Of a stretch of 64,000 nt of DNA, positions 1 to 7,220 are shown in pieces (the stretch's first letter is position 1; every line of letters begins with the position of its first letter). Source of the DNA: JAXLSZ01 sp046330315. Lineage in GTDB: Bacteria > Actinomycetota > Thermoleophilia > Solirubrobacterales > 70-9. The DNA lies in assembly GCA_046330315.1 (NCBI GenBank), contig JAXLSZ010000006.1, positions 1 through 64,000 of the forward strand, in the 5' to 3' direction. Below the pieces are notes generated by a model that was not told the origin of the DNA, did not search any database, and saw only the letters and a program-made list of their open reading frames with translations. Both the position numbers and the translations under genes were made by a program.

Positions 1-852
1 TCGGTCGGAAACCCCGATTCGGTGAGCTTCAGCAGGGTCGCGGGCGCCTACTTCGACACCTCCGCCTCGGCGGCTTCCGAGGGCTGTACGGTCGCCACCG
101 ACGGCCAGGGCAACGGCACCTCGGTGACCTGCTCCCTGCCGCGAGCGCTGGACGCGATCACCCTTGCCGGGATGGGGGGTGCTGACCGCCTGACGATCTC
201 AGGCTTCCTGGAGACCGCCAGCCCGGTGCTCCTGGGTGGCCAGGGCGGCGAGACCCTGCTCCAAGGCGCCAACAACACCGAGGACCTGCTGGTCGACGGG
301 CCGGGAGTCGCGGGGGACACGCTGAAGACCCTGGCACGCGATGACGCGGCGATCAACAACGAGGGCACCGACGTCCTGGAAGGCGGCTACGGCAACGACC
401 TGCTCGTCTCAGCGGCAGTCTGCAACGGCGACACGATCAACGGAGCCGGTGGCGGGATCACGGACGGTGGCAAGAACAACGCATCGTGGGCGCAACTGAA
501 GGGAAGCGGCGTCGTCGCAGATCTCGAGGCTGGCAAGGCCGGAAATCAGAGCGGATCCCCTCGGTGCAGCTCGGGCTCGGCGGCCAACCTGTTTCACATC
601 GACGACCTGGAGGGCTCCGATCAGGGCGATGGGCTCTTCGGCGACGAGCGGGACAACAACCTGCTCGGCCGTCCCGGGGGAGACACGCTTTCCGGGCGAA
701 ATGGCAACGATGACATCACCTCAGAGAACGACAACGGCGCATCAGACGAGGTCTATTGCGGGGGTGGAAACGATGACAATGCCCATGTTGATGGGAACGA
801 TGTATGGATGGATCACGTACCGACTGATCGGGGTTGCGAGAAGGTCGACTAG
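1..852 (+). CDS. Calcium-binding-repeat (RTX-like) protein, 5' end outside window
   Basis: The frame is open from base 1, so the visible 283 residues are the C-terminal part of a longer protein. A GTG at 22 is in frame but probably internal. The sequence is rich in Gly, Asp and Asn and contains nonapeptide-like stretches such as GGYGNDLLV, GGDTLSGRNGNDDI and GGGNDD, the pattern of hemolysin-type calcium-binding repeats that form parallel beta rolls in secreted proteins. The repeats are spaced and degenerate. Four Cys residues in the visible part suggest an exported, disulfide-containing protein. I infer an extracellular structural or binding protein; no enzymatic domain is visible. It ends 55 bases before the next reading frame. 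Confidence 0.7.
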   Translation, partial: SVGNPDSVSFSRVAGAYFDTSASAASEGCTVATDGQGNGTSVTCSLPRALDAITLAGMGGADRLTISGFLETASPVLLGGQGGETLLQGANNTEDLLVDGPGVAGDTLKTLARDDAAINNEGTDVLEGGYGNDLLVSAAVCNGDTINGAGGGITDGGKNNASWAQLKGSGVVADLEAGKAGNQSGSPRCSSGSAANLFHIDDLEGSDQGDGLFGDERDNNLLGRPGGDTLSGRNGNDDITSENDNGASDEVYCGGGNDDNAHVDGNDVWMDHVPTDRGCEKVD

Positions 853-1221
853 TCGGGTTCACACGCAAGACACTCGTGATCTAGGGACGCGCAAGGACAT
901 TGGGGTCGTGGCTCGGCGGGCTGCGTCCTTCTTGCCTCGCTTCTCTCCTCTCCACGGCAGGCGCGGGCTCAACCTCACGGCGGTGCTTGCAGCCACCCTG
1001 GTCCTGGCGCTGTCCGGTCTACCGTCGAGGGCACAGGGCAACGCCTATCACGCCGGGCGAAACGCCTACTCGATCTTGATTCGAACCGACGGTCTTCGTG
1101 TACGTGAGCTTCAAATGAGCTTCAAGCTCCACTGCTCAGACGGACGGGATCGTCGGGCGGCGATCCATTACGAGCGGTTTCCAGGGCGAACGAACCCCAG
1201 GACCGGCAAGTTCTCCCAGAG

Positions 1222-1229
1222 CTCGGGAT
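1222..1229. repeat. Target-site duplication, left copy
   Basis: CTCGGGAT, identical to 2648-2655 on the far side of the insertion sequence. Collapsing the two copies restores an open reading frame across the site, which supports this as the true duplication. Confidence 0.85.
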
Positions 1230-2647
1230 AGTCAAGTCGCGTGAAGTGGTGTAACTCCCCGTCGGCTTCTTCACGCGGCTTGTAGTTCCCCGACCACCTC
1301 CCTTCCTTCATCGCCCTGGTCCTCGAGGACCAGGGCGAGCGACTCCTCCGAGAGGTAGCGGCGCCCGACCAGCCACTCGTCGTTCTGCTCGATCAGCAAT
1401 GCGCCGGCGAGCCGGATCGCGGCGGCGTCGTTGGGAAAGATGCCGACGACGTCGGAGCGCCGCCCGATCTCGCGGTTGACCCGCTCCAGCGGGTTGGTGG
1501 AGCGCAGCTTCGACCAGTGCGCCTCGGGGAAGCGGTAGAAGGCGAGCAGGTCCTCCTCGGCCTCGGCGAGGAGCTTGGCGACCTTCGGCACCGGCTCGGC
1601 GAGGCGCTCGATCACCTCGCCGCAGCGCTGCTTGGCCTGCTCGTAGCCCGAGGCGTTGAAGACCTCGCGCAGCGCCGCGGCGACCATGCCGCGCTGGGCG
1701 GGGCGGCAGTGGCGCTGCATGTCGCGGACGAAGTGCACGGTGCAGCGCTGCCAGGGGCAGGCGAGGATGCGGGCGATCGCCGCCTTCAGCCCGAGGTGCT
1801 CATCGGAGACGCAGAGGCGCACGCCTTCAAGGCCGCGCTCGCGGAGCGAGCGCAGGAAGCCGACCCAGTAGGCCTCGGTCTCGATCTCGCCGATGTCGAG
1901 GCCGATCACCTCGCGCCGGCCCGACTCGTGCACCGAGTAGGCGAGCACCAGCGCCTTCGGGTAGACGTGGCCGCGGTCGCGCACCTTGACCACCTTGGCG
2001 TCGAGCCAGAGGTAGGGGTGCTCTCCCTCCAGGGGTCGGTTGCGGAAGGCCTCGACCTGCTCGTCGAGCTCTCGGCAGAGGGCCGAGACCCGGTCCTTTG
2101 ACATCCCGTGGATGCCGAGCTGCTCGACCAGGCGGTCGACCTTGCGCGTGGAGACGCCGTTCACGTAGGCCTCCATCACCACGGCGACGATCGCCTGCTC
2201 GGATCGCTTGCGAGGCTCGAGGAAGGAGGGGAAGTAGGCCTCGCCCGATCGCTTGCGCGGGATCTGCAGCTCGATCTCGCCCACCCGGGTCTCCCAGGGC
2301 CGCGGCCGATAGCCGTTTCGGTGGGTGGCGCGCTCGGGCGTGATCTCGCCCCGTGCGGCGCCGATCTGCTCGCTGATCTCGGCCTCCATCAGCTGCCGGG
2401 CGACCATCGCCACGGCCTCCTTGAGGAAGTCGGCGTGCTCGTCCAGCAGGGTCTTGGCGACGACCTCGGCGGTCGTCATGCTCTTGTTCTCGGCCATCGT
2501 GGTGTTCCTTTCGTCGATCGACTTGGTGTCAACCGACGAGTCTGGGGCCCGCGGTGGCCGGAACTTCTCGGCGGGCGGCTCCGCGGAGCCGCCCGGAGAT
2601 CGCTCCGGTCCCTACGTGCTCGTTACACCACTTCTAACGACGTGACC
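1230..2647 (-). mobile_element. Complete IS256-family insertion sequence
   Basis: The element is 1418 bp with one transposase gene. Its ends are 26-bp imperfect inverted repeats (1230-1255 and 2622-2647) matching at 21 of 26 positions, with a perfect 13-bp inner block GAAGTGGTGTAAC. It is bounded by an 8-bp direct repeat CTCGGGAT at 1222-1229 and 2648-2655, the duplication size expected for IS256-type transposition. Intact repeats, duplication and transposase suggest a recent and possibly still mobile insertion. It lands in a small secreted-protein gene. Confidence 0.9.
1271..2497 (-). CDS. IS256-family (Mutator-type) DDE transposase
   Basis: A 408-residue transposase, the normal length for IS256 proteins, and intact. 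Acidic catalytic residues lie in YLWLDAKV (first Asp), CVSDEHLGLKAA (second Asp) and NPLERVNREI (Glu), with the family-typical CPWQRCTVHF segment between the second Asp and the Glu. The N-terminal helical part contains the RNGYRPRPWETRVGEIELQIPR region shared by the family around its DNA-binding domain. ATG at 2497; both ends lie inside the inverted repeats. It would catalyse cut-and-paste or copy-out transposition of its own element. No accessory gene is present. Confidence 0.95.
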   Translation of the reverse strand: MAENKSMTTAEVVAKTLLDEHADFLKEAVAMVARQLMEAEISEQIGAARGEITPERATHRNGYRPRPWETRVGEIELQIPRKRSGEAYFPSFLEPRKRSEQAIVAVVMEAYVNGVSTRKVDRLVEQLGIHGMSKDRVSALCRELDEQVEAFRNRPLEGEHPYLWLDAKVVKVRDRGHVYPKALVLAYSVHESGRREVIGLDIGEIETEAYWVGFLRSLRERGLEGVRLCVSDEHLGLKAAIARILACPWQRCTVHFVRDMQRHCRPAQRGMVAAALREVFNASGYEQAKQRCGEVIERLAEPVPKVAKLLAEAEEDLLAFYRFPEAHWSKLRSTNPLERVNREIGRRSDVVGIFPNDAAAIRLAGALLIEQNDEWLVGRRYLSEESLALVLEDQGDEGREVVGELQAA

Positions 2648-2655
2648 CTCGGGAT
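2648..2655. repeat. Target-site duplication, right copy
   Basis: CTCGGGAT, the partner of 1222-1229, directly abutting the right 26-bp inverted repeat of the element. Confidence 0.85.
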
Positions 2656-2843
2656 CAAATAGCGAAGGCGGCGGCATCCGCCAGGACCGGCTTCGAGGAC
2701 GGGTTACGGAAGGCAAGGTTCGGGGGCGATTCTCGTCGGTCATTGGCAAGAGCGCACGGTGTTGGACCGGCAGGAGCGCCAGCGATCCGTGGGTTCGCTT
2801 CGCGGCCCGGCGAGTCAGGCCACCAGGGGGCGGTAAGGGGTAG

Positions 2844-3090
2844 GCCATGCTCAGGTGTGCTGGTCCCGGCCTACCGAGTGAAGAAGAAGAAGAGACCTGA
2901 TCCGGTTGCCCACACTTCGCGGCTAGAGAAGCGCCGGACCAGGGGGCACGAGGTCTTTGAGTCTGGCGCCTGCCCCAGATCCAGGAGCTCGAGGCCCCCG
3001 ACATCCGCCACGAGGAGGGTGGTCCGGCCCCGATCCACGTCCCCGTGCCGGGGGCGGCAAAGCAGGCGGGGAAGGCAGCCGGGCGGACCG
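2844..3090. other. Intergenic stretch, possible decayed coding remnant
   Basis: About 250 bases between the interrupted gene and the marR stop. One plus-strand frame from 2961 to 3090 is open with strongly GC-biased third positions (it would read IQELEAPDIRHEEGG and onward), but it has no start codon, a TGA directly upstream and no family I recognise. It may be the tail of an eroded gene. Nothing else is visible. Confidence 0.3.
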
Positions 3091-3588
3091 CTAGCCGGAT
3101 CCTGAGACGCGACCGAGAAGGCGGCTGAGGGTCTCGGCCTCCTCGTCGGTGATCTCGGCCGAGAAGCCCTCGGCCAGCTCGCGCTCGTAGACGGGCCGCA
3201 TCCGGGCCAGAATCTCCGCGCCGGCGGCGGTCAGGACGACCCAGGTGCCGCGGCGGTCGGTCGGGCAGGAGGCGCGCTCGATCAGGCCTGCCTCCTCCAT
3301 GCGGTCGAGCAGGCGGGTGAGGCCGCTGCGGCTGATCGAGACCCCGCAGCCCAGGTCGCGCGGTCGCGCCGCCTTCTCGGGGGCACGCTCGAGGCTGGAG
3401 AGGACGTCGTACCAGGTGAGCGGCGGCAGGTCCTCCTCGGCGAGCGCGCGCTCCACGCCCGCGGTCAGCGAGGTGTGGGCGACCAGCAGCGCCCGCCAGG
3501 CCTCCATCCGCGCCTCGGGCACCCCGCTCGGCGAGGCCTCCGGCACTGCCCGGGTCTGCTGCTGCTCCTTTGCGGTAACGGGTCCCAT
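3091..3588 (-). CDS. MarR-family transcriptional regulator
   Basis: 165 residues with a winged-helix MarR fold. The recognition-helix region is SISRSGLTRLLDRMEEAGLIERASC, followed by a wing with CPTDRRGTWVVLTAAG and a C-terminal dimerisation helix. ATG at 3588 is chosen; an upstream in-frame start at 3624 would run into the divergent promoter. It is transcribed away from yceI and the FMN reductase gene, with about 115 bases between, so it probably represses that pair and itself. A Cys in the wing (ERASCPTDRR) could be redox-sensitive, which would fit a flavin reductase target, but that is inference. Confidence 0.85.
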   Translation of the reverse strand: MGPVTAKEQQQTRAVPEASPSGVPEARMEAWRALLVAHTSLTAGVERALAEEDLPPLTWYDVLSSLERAPEKAARPRDLGCGVSISRSGLTRLLDRMEEAGLIERASCPTDRRGTWVVLTAAGAEILARMRPVYERELAEGFSAEITDEEAETLSRLLGRVSGSG

Positions 3589-3612
3589 AGACCTTGATTG
3601 TAGCCGCAATAG

Positions 3613-3640
3613 TTGACAATGCAAACTTCTCTGCTACTCT
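3613..3640 (+). promoter_or_regulatory. Sigma-70-type promoter of yceI operon
   Basis: TTGACA at 3613-3618 and TACTCT at 3635-3640 are separated by 16 bases, in an AT-rich island that stands out from the GC-rich surroundings. It points toward yceI, which has a strong AAAGGAGG ribosome site at 3691-3698, five bases before its ATG. Confidence 0.6.
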
Positions 3641-3691
3641 GTTGTTGCGAAATCAATAACTGCGACGGCAAAGGCTGCCTTCGCAACGACA
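3640..3691. promoter_or_regulatory. 12-bp inverted repeat in yceI leader (operator candidate)
   Basis: TGTTGTTGCGAA at 3640-3651 pairs with TTCGCAACGACA at 3680-3691 (11 of 12 positions), separated by 28 bases. It begins at the last base of the -10 box and ends at the ribosome site. It could be a split operator for the divergent MarR protein or an RNA stem that sequesters the ribosome site. Confidence 0.45.
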
Positions 3692-3703
3692 AAGGAGGGC
3701 TTC

Positions 3704-4270
3704 ATGAGCACCACCGCAACGGCAACCACAACCGCGACCGATCTCGGCTCGGGGACCTGGGTGATCGACCCCGTCCACAGCCGGGTCGGCTTCGAGGTGG
3801 CCCACCTCGGCATCTCCACCTTCCGGGGCAGCTTCGGCGAGTTCGAGGGCCGGATCGTCACCGCCGGCGGGTCGCTGGCCTCGGTCGAGGGCACGATCGC
3901 GCCCGCCAGCGTCGATGTCGGCGACGGCCAGCTCGCCGGGCACCTGCGCAGCGAGGACTTCTTCGCGACCGAGCGGCACCCGGTCGCGAGCTTCCGCTCG
4001 ACGTCCGTGCAGGAGACCGGCGAGGGCAGCTACCGCCTCGACGGCGAGCTCACCCTGCGCGGCGTCACCCGCCCGCTCGGCCTCGACGTGGATGTCGACG
4101 GGGTCGGCGTCGGGCCCGACAGCTCGGGGCGGATCGCCCTCTCGGGCCGCGGCGAGCTCGACCGCACCGAGTACGGGATCGAGTGGAACAGCAGGCTCGC
4201 CAACGGCGCCTCGATGGTCGGGGAGCGGGTCCGCCTGGTCCTTTCGGTCGAGGCCGCCGAGGCGGAGTGA
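3704..4270 (+). CDS. YceI-family lipocalin-like protein
   Basis: 188 residues matching the YceI fold, an extended beta-barrel that binds polyisoprenoid-type lipids in characterised members. The N-terminal GTWVIDPVHSRVGFEVAHLG and central ERHPVASFRSTSVQ and LTLRGVTRPLGLDV stretches are family hallmarks. There is no signal peptide, so the protein is probably cytoplasmic, as in many actinobacterial copies. The start is fixed by AAAGGAGG five bases upstream. It is followed after 10 bases by an FMN reductase gene and controlled from a divergent MarR gene, a common arrangement in redox or quinone stress loci. The ligand is unknown. Confidence 0.92.
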   Translation: MSTTATATTTATDLGSGTWVIDPVHSRVGFEVAHLGISTFRGSFGEFEGRIVTAGGSLASVEGTIAPASVDVGDGQLAGHLRSEDFFATERHPVASFRSTSVQETGEGSYRLDGELTLRGVTRPLGLDVDVDGVGVGPDSSGRIALSGRGELDRTEYGIEWNSRLANGASMVGERVRLVLSVEAAEAE

Positions 4271-4280
4271 GGCGGTCACG

Positions 4281-4847
4281 ATGAGGATCCTCGCGATCTC
4301 GGGAAGCCTGAGGCGCGGCTCCTACTCGAGCGGGCTCCTGCGCGCGGCGCGGGAGCTCGCTCCGGCGGGGGTCGAGATCGACACCTACGGGGGCCTCGCA
4401 GGCCTTCCCGCCTACGACGAAGACCTCGACGCCGGGGCGCCCCCCGCCCCGGTGGCGGAGCTGCGGGAGCGAATTGCCGGCGCCGACGCGCTGCTGATCG
4501 CCACCCCCGAGTACAACGGCTCGGTCCCCGGGGCCCTGAAGAACGCCCTCGACTGGGCCTCGCGCCCGCACGGGCTCTCGGCGCTCTCCGCGAAGCCGGT
4601 GGGCGTGATCGGCTCGAGCCCCTCCCCGTTTGGCGGGGCCTGGGCCGAGGAGAGCCTGCGCCGCGTGCTCACCGTCGCCGGGGCTCTGCCCCTGGAGACG
4701 GAGATGACCGTCGGCAAGGTCGACACCCTGTTCGTGGATGGCGAGCTGGCCGACCCCGGCACGCGGAGCGAGATAGCCGCCCTGGTCGCCGGGCTCGCCG
4801 GGTTCGCGGAGGCGGGCCGCGCGGCGGAGGCGCCAGCCGCGGCATGA
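4281..4847 (+). CDS. NADPH-dependent FMN reductase (PF03358)
   Basis: 188 residues with a flavodoxin-like fold. The phosphate-binding loop SGSLRRGSYSSGLLRAA is at the N-terminus and the diagnostic TPEYNGSVPGALKNALDWAS lies in the middle. Members reduce FMN, quinones or azo compounds with NAD(P)H. ATG 4281 lies 10 bases after the yceI stop, so the two are co-transcribed. The Ala-rich tail ends just before a 23-bp tandem repeat array. The substrate cannot be told from sequence. Confidence 0.92.
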   Translation: MRILAISGSLRRGSYSSGLLRAARELAPAGVEIDTYGGLAGLPAYDEDLDAGAPPAPVAELRERIAGADALLIATPEYNGSVPGALKNALDWASRPHGLSALSAKPVGVIGSSPSPFGGAWAEESLRRVLTVAGALPLETEMTVGKVDTLFVDGELADPGTRSEIAALVAGLAGFAEAGRAAEAPAAA

Positions 4848-4849
4848 GC

Positions 4850-4954
4850 GGGCGGTCCGCCGGGGCCGGTGCGGGCGGTCCGCCGGGGCCGGTGCGGGCG
4901 GTCCGCCGGGGCCGGTGCGGGCGGTCCGCCGGGGCCGGTGCGGGCGGTCCGCCG
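4850..4954. repeat. 23-bp tandem repeat array, 4.6 copies
   Basis: Four perfect 23-bp units starting at 4850, 4873, 4896 and 4919, then a 13-base partial unit. Each unit contains GGCGGTCCGCC, an 11-base near-palindrome able to form a small hairpin. The array starts two bases after the reductase stop and ends 35 bases before the convergent sulfatase stop. It could act as a bidirectional terminator or be a length-variable locus. Confidence 0.85.
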
Positions 4955-4989
4955 CGTCGCTCAGCGGAGCCCCGCAGCGGCCCGAGCGC

Positions 4990-6720
4990 TCAGGTGGCGC
5001 CGGGGCGCAGCGTCTCGGCGGTGCCCAGCGCCTCCATCTCGCCGGCCAGCCGCTCGCTCATCTCATCGCGCAGCGGCCGGTCGGCGGCGCTTCGCGGCTC
5101 GCCGGTGTGAACGTCGAGAAGGTTGTGGCGCTCGTCGGGGTCGCGCCCGGTGTCGTACATCTCGTACTCGGTCGGGGCGGCGCCGTTGGGGTCCACGTAG
5201 ACCGCATACTTGCGGGAGCCGTCGATCACGGCGCGCACCCGGTTGGGCTGGCCGGGCGCCTCGGCCATCGCGGTGGCGGCCTGGTGGTCGTCGTAGGTGA
5301 AGTGGACCTGCTCGCGCACCGACTCGGCGGGCGAGTGGTGTGAGGCGACCGCCCCGAAGTCGGCGCCTGCCCTGCCCAGCGCCTCGCGCTCGGGCCCGGC
5401 GTGGCGGGCCAGCACCGGGCCGAGGTCGTGGCCCTGGGCCGCGGCCGGGGGCTCGGCGCCGGCGATCGCGGCGATGGTCGGCAGCAGGTCCACAAGCGAG
5501 GCGAGAGCCGGGGTCTCGGCCGGCTCGGGATAGAGCACCGGGTTGGAGACGACCAGCGGCACCCGCACGGTCTCCTCGTAGGCGTTGAAGGCCTTCTGAC
5601 GGAGGCCACCGTGGGAGAGGCCCATCTCCCCGTGGTCCGAGCAGCGCACGATCACGGTCCGCGAGCGCAGGGAGTCGGGGCTGGACGGGTCGCCCAGCGC
5701 GGCGAGCAGGCGGCCGATGTGCCGGTCGACCACCCGGTGCAGGTGCGCGTAGAAGTTGACGTAGTCGAGCTTCGAGCCGCGATCGGCGAGCGGACCGAGG
5801 TAGGCGGTCATCCCCATCCGCATCAGGGTGTGGACCGAGGGCTTGGTCGAGAGGTCCTCGTCGAGGGTGGGTGGCAGGCCGACCCCGAGCTCGCGGAACT
5901 CGGCGGGCTCGTAGCCGCCGCGCAGGTAGGACCCCGGATACCCGAGGACGTCGTGGGGGTTGACCAGCGAGACCACAAGGCAGAAGGGCTCGGGGAGGTC
6001 GGGGCGGGCCAGCCACTCCTCGACCTGGCGCGTGTAGACCTCGTCCCAGCCGACCCCCAGCGGCCCCGCCCTGCCGCCGCCGAAGTTCTCGGCCTTGGCG
6101 TTCTCGCCGGCGTCGGGCGGCACCCAGCCCGAGAAGCCGAAGCGCTGCTCGATCGCCTCGGAGTCGCGGGGACCCCAGCCGGCGGGGTCCAGCGGCTGGG
6201 TGAGGTGCCATTTGCCTCGGTAGGCGACCTCGTAGCCGGCCGCCCTCAGCACGCTCGCCAGGTTGGGGATCGATGGGTCCAGCTCGGGCTCTCCCCCACC
6301 CGTGGTGCGCCGTGAGGCGCCGCGCGCGAAGCCCTCCAGCGCCCGGCGCTTCGGGGCGCCGGGGCTGCGCAGGATCCCCGCCAGGTCGCCGAGGACAGCC
6401 GCGGCGTTGCGCAGGTCGGGCTTCAGGTCGGCGGCGGTCAGGGTGAGGGGCACGCCGTGGCGCGCCGGGTAGAGGCCGGTCAGCAGCGTCGCCCGGCTCG
6501 GCGAGCACATCGCCGTGTTGACGTAGGCGTTGGTGAAGGAGAGCCCGGTCCGGCACAGCTCGGCCTCGCTTGGCATCAGGGCGCGCAGCCAGCCGGGGTC
6601 CTGCGGCCAGTGCCGGGGCCGGCGCTGCTGGTCGGTGATCAGCAGGACGATGTTGGGGGGCCTTGTGGACCGGGGGGAGTCGGCCCGCCCGGCGTCCCCC
6701 GCCGGCGACTCGGCGACCAG
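4990..6720 (-). CDS. Sulfatase (alkaline-phosphatase superfamily), probable CTG start
   Basis: A type I sulfatase with the formylglycine motif CSPSRATLLTG; the modified Cys is residue 72 from the start proposed here. The first ATG (6576) would omit the sheet strand PNIVLLITDQQ, which carries the first metal-ligand Asp (residue 30). That strand is encoded upstream in frame, back to a TGA at 6721-6729. No ATG, GTG or TTG lies there. CTG at 6718-6720 is preceded by GGGGAGGG with 7-8 bases spacing, so I take it as the start (576 residues). No signal peptide, so it is cytoplasmic unless exported another way. The thioesterase stop is three bases upstream, implying coupling. Substrate unknown. Confidence 0.85.
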   Translation of the reverse strand: MVAESPAGDAGRADSPRSTRPPNIVLLITDQQRRPRHWPQDPGWLRALMPSEAELCRTGLSFTNAYVNTAMCSPSRATLLTGLYPARHGVPLTLTAADLKPDLRNAAAVLGDLAGILRSPGAPKRRALEGFARGASRRTTGGGEPELDPSIPNLASVLRAAGYEVAYRGKWHLTQPLDPAGWGPRDSEAIEQRFGFSGWVPPDAGENAKAENFGGGRAGPLGVGWDEVYTRQVEEWLARPDLPEPFCLVVSLVNPHDVLGYPGSYLRGGYEPAEFRELGVGLPPTLDEDLSTKPSVHTLMRMGMTAYLGPLADRGSKLDYVNFYAHLHRVVDRHIGRLLAALGDPSSPDSLRSRTVIVRCSDHGEMGLSHGGLRQKAFNAYEETVRVPLVVSNPVLYPEPAETPALASLVDLLPTIAAIAGAEPPAAAQGHDLGPVLARHAGPEREALGRAGADFGAVASHHSPAESVREQVHFTYDDHQAATAMAEAPGQPNRVRAVIDGSRKYAVYVDPNGAAPTEYEMYDTGRDPDERHNLLDVHTGEPRSAADRPLRDEMSERLAGEMEALGTAETLRPGAT

Positions 6721-6723
6721 CGC

Positions 6724-7164
6724 TCAGCCCTCCCCGGGAGCCAGGACGAACTGGGTGACGAGCAGGTTGGCGGCCAGGCGGCGCTCGCCGGCGCCGGCCG
6801 GCACCCGGTCTATCCGCACCTCGATCACCGCCGTCGAGCGGCCGACGTGGAGCGGCTCGGCGGTGGCGATCAGCTCGTCCCCGGGCAGCCCGGCGGCGAA
6901 GACGTTGAGCTTCAGCTCGATAGTCGTGAAGTCGTGGCCCGGCGGGATGTTGCGAAAGGTCGTCCAGGCGGCGACGGTGTCGCCGAAGGCGGTCCAGACG
7001 CCGCCGAGGACGTAACCGCCGGGGTGAAGGTGGCGGCGGTCGACGACCAGGCGGCCGACGGCCGATTCGGGGCCGATCTCCTGCGGGTCGATGCCGAGGT
7101 CGCCCGGGAAGGTGCCGGGGAGGAACGCCCGGATGTCCTCTGGCCTGATCTCGGAGCGGTCCAT
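6724..7164 (-). CDS. PaaI-type hotdog thioesterase
   Basis: 146 residues with a single hotdog fold. HPGGYVLGGVWTAFGDTVAAW corresponds to the central helix and substrate loop of PaaI-like acyl-CoA thioesterases, and FTTIELKLNVFAAG is the following strand. Such enzymes hydrolyse acyl- or aryl-CoA. ATG 7164; the gene lies between a crotonase (57 bases upstream) and a sulfatase (three bases downstream) on the same strand, so it probably acts on a CoA product of the crotonase or removes dead-end esters. Confidence 0.85.
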   Translation of the reverse strand: MDRSEIRPEDIRAFLPGTFPGDLGIDPQEIGPESAVGRLVVDRRHLHPGGYVLGGVWTAFGDTVAAWTTFRNIPPGHDFTTIELKLNVFAAGLPGDELIATAEPLHVGRSTAVIEVRIDRVPAGAGERRLAANLLVTQFVLAPGEG

Positions 7165-7220
7165 CGGCGGGCGGACCCTACCCGAGCGGGTGCCCCGGCT
7201 GCGGCGCCGCGCCGGGACCC

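Larger units (their letters stand above)
908..2843 (+). pseudogene. Small secreted protein gene interrupted by IS256-family element
   Basis: A GTG at 908 opens a frame with a signal peptide: a basic N-region, a Leu/Ala core around LAATLVLALSG, then SRAQG. It continues in a beta-rich protein to a TAG at 1229-1231 created by the insertion element. If the element (1230-2647) and one copy of the 8-bp duplication are removed, base 1229 joins 2656 in frame and reading continues to TAG 2841-2843, giving a 169-residue protein. The restored tail has the periodic G-K-F / G-R-F pattern and a C-W-T-G motif ending in DPWVRFAARR, matching the Cys in KLHCSDG of the N-terminal half. This resembles small secreted beta proteins common in Solirubrobacterales (from memory). 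Function is unknown. The insertion removes the second half, so the gene is probably dead. Confidence 0.75.

Noticed and set aside
1243..2634. IS ends placed at the perfect 13-bp inverted repeats
   Set aside because: No matching duplication flanks those points, whereas extending to 26-bp ends gives an exact 8-bp duplication that also restores the host frame.
4990..6576. Sulfatase starting at the ATG at 6576
   Set aside because: It would lack the first strand PNIVLLITDQQ and its metal-ligand Asp; the upstream frame is clearly coding.
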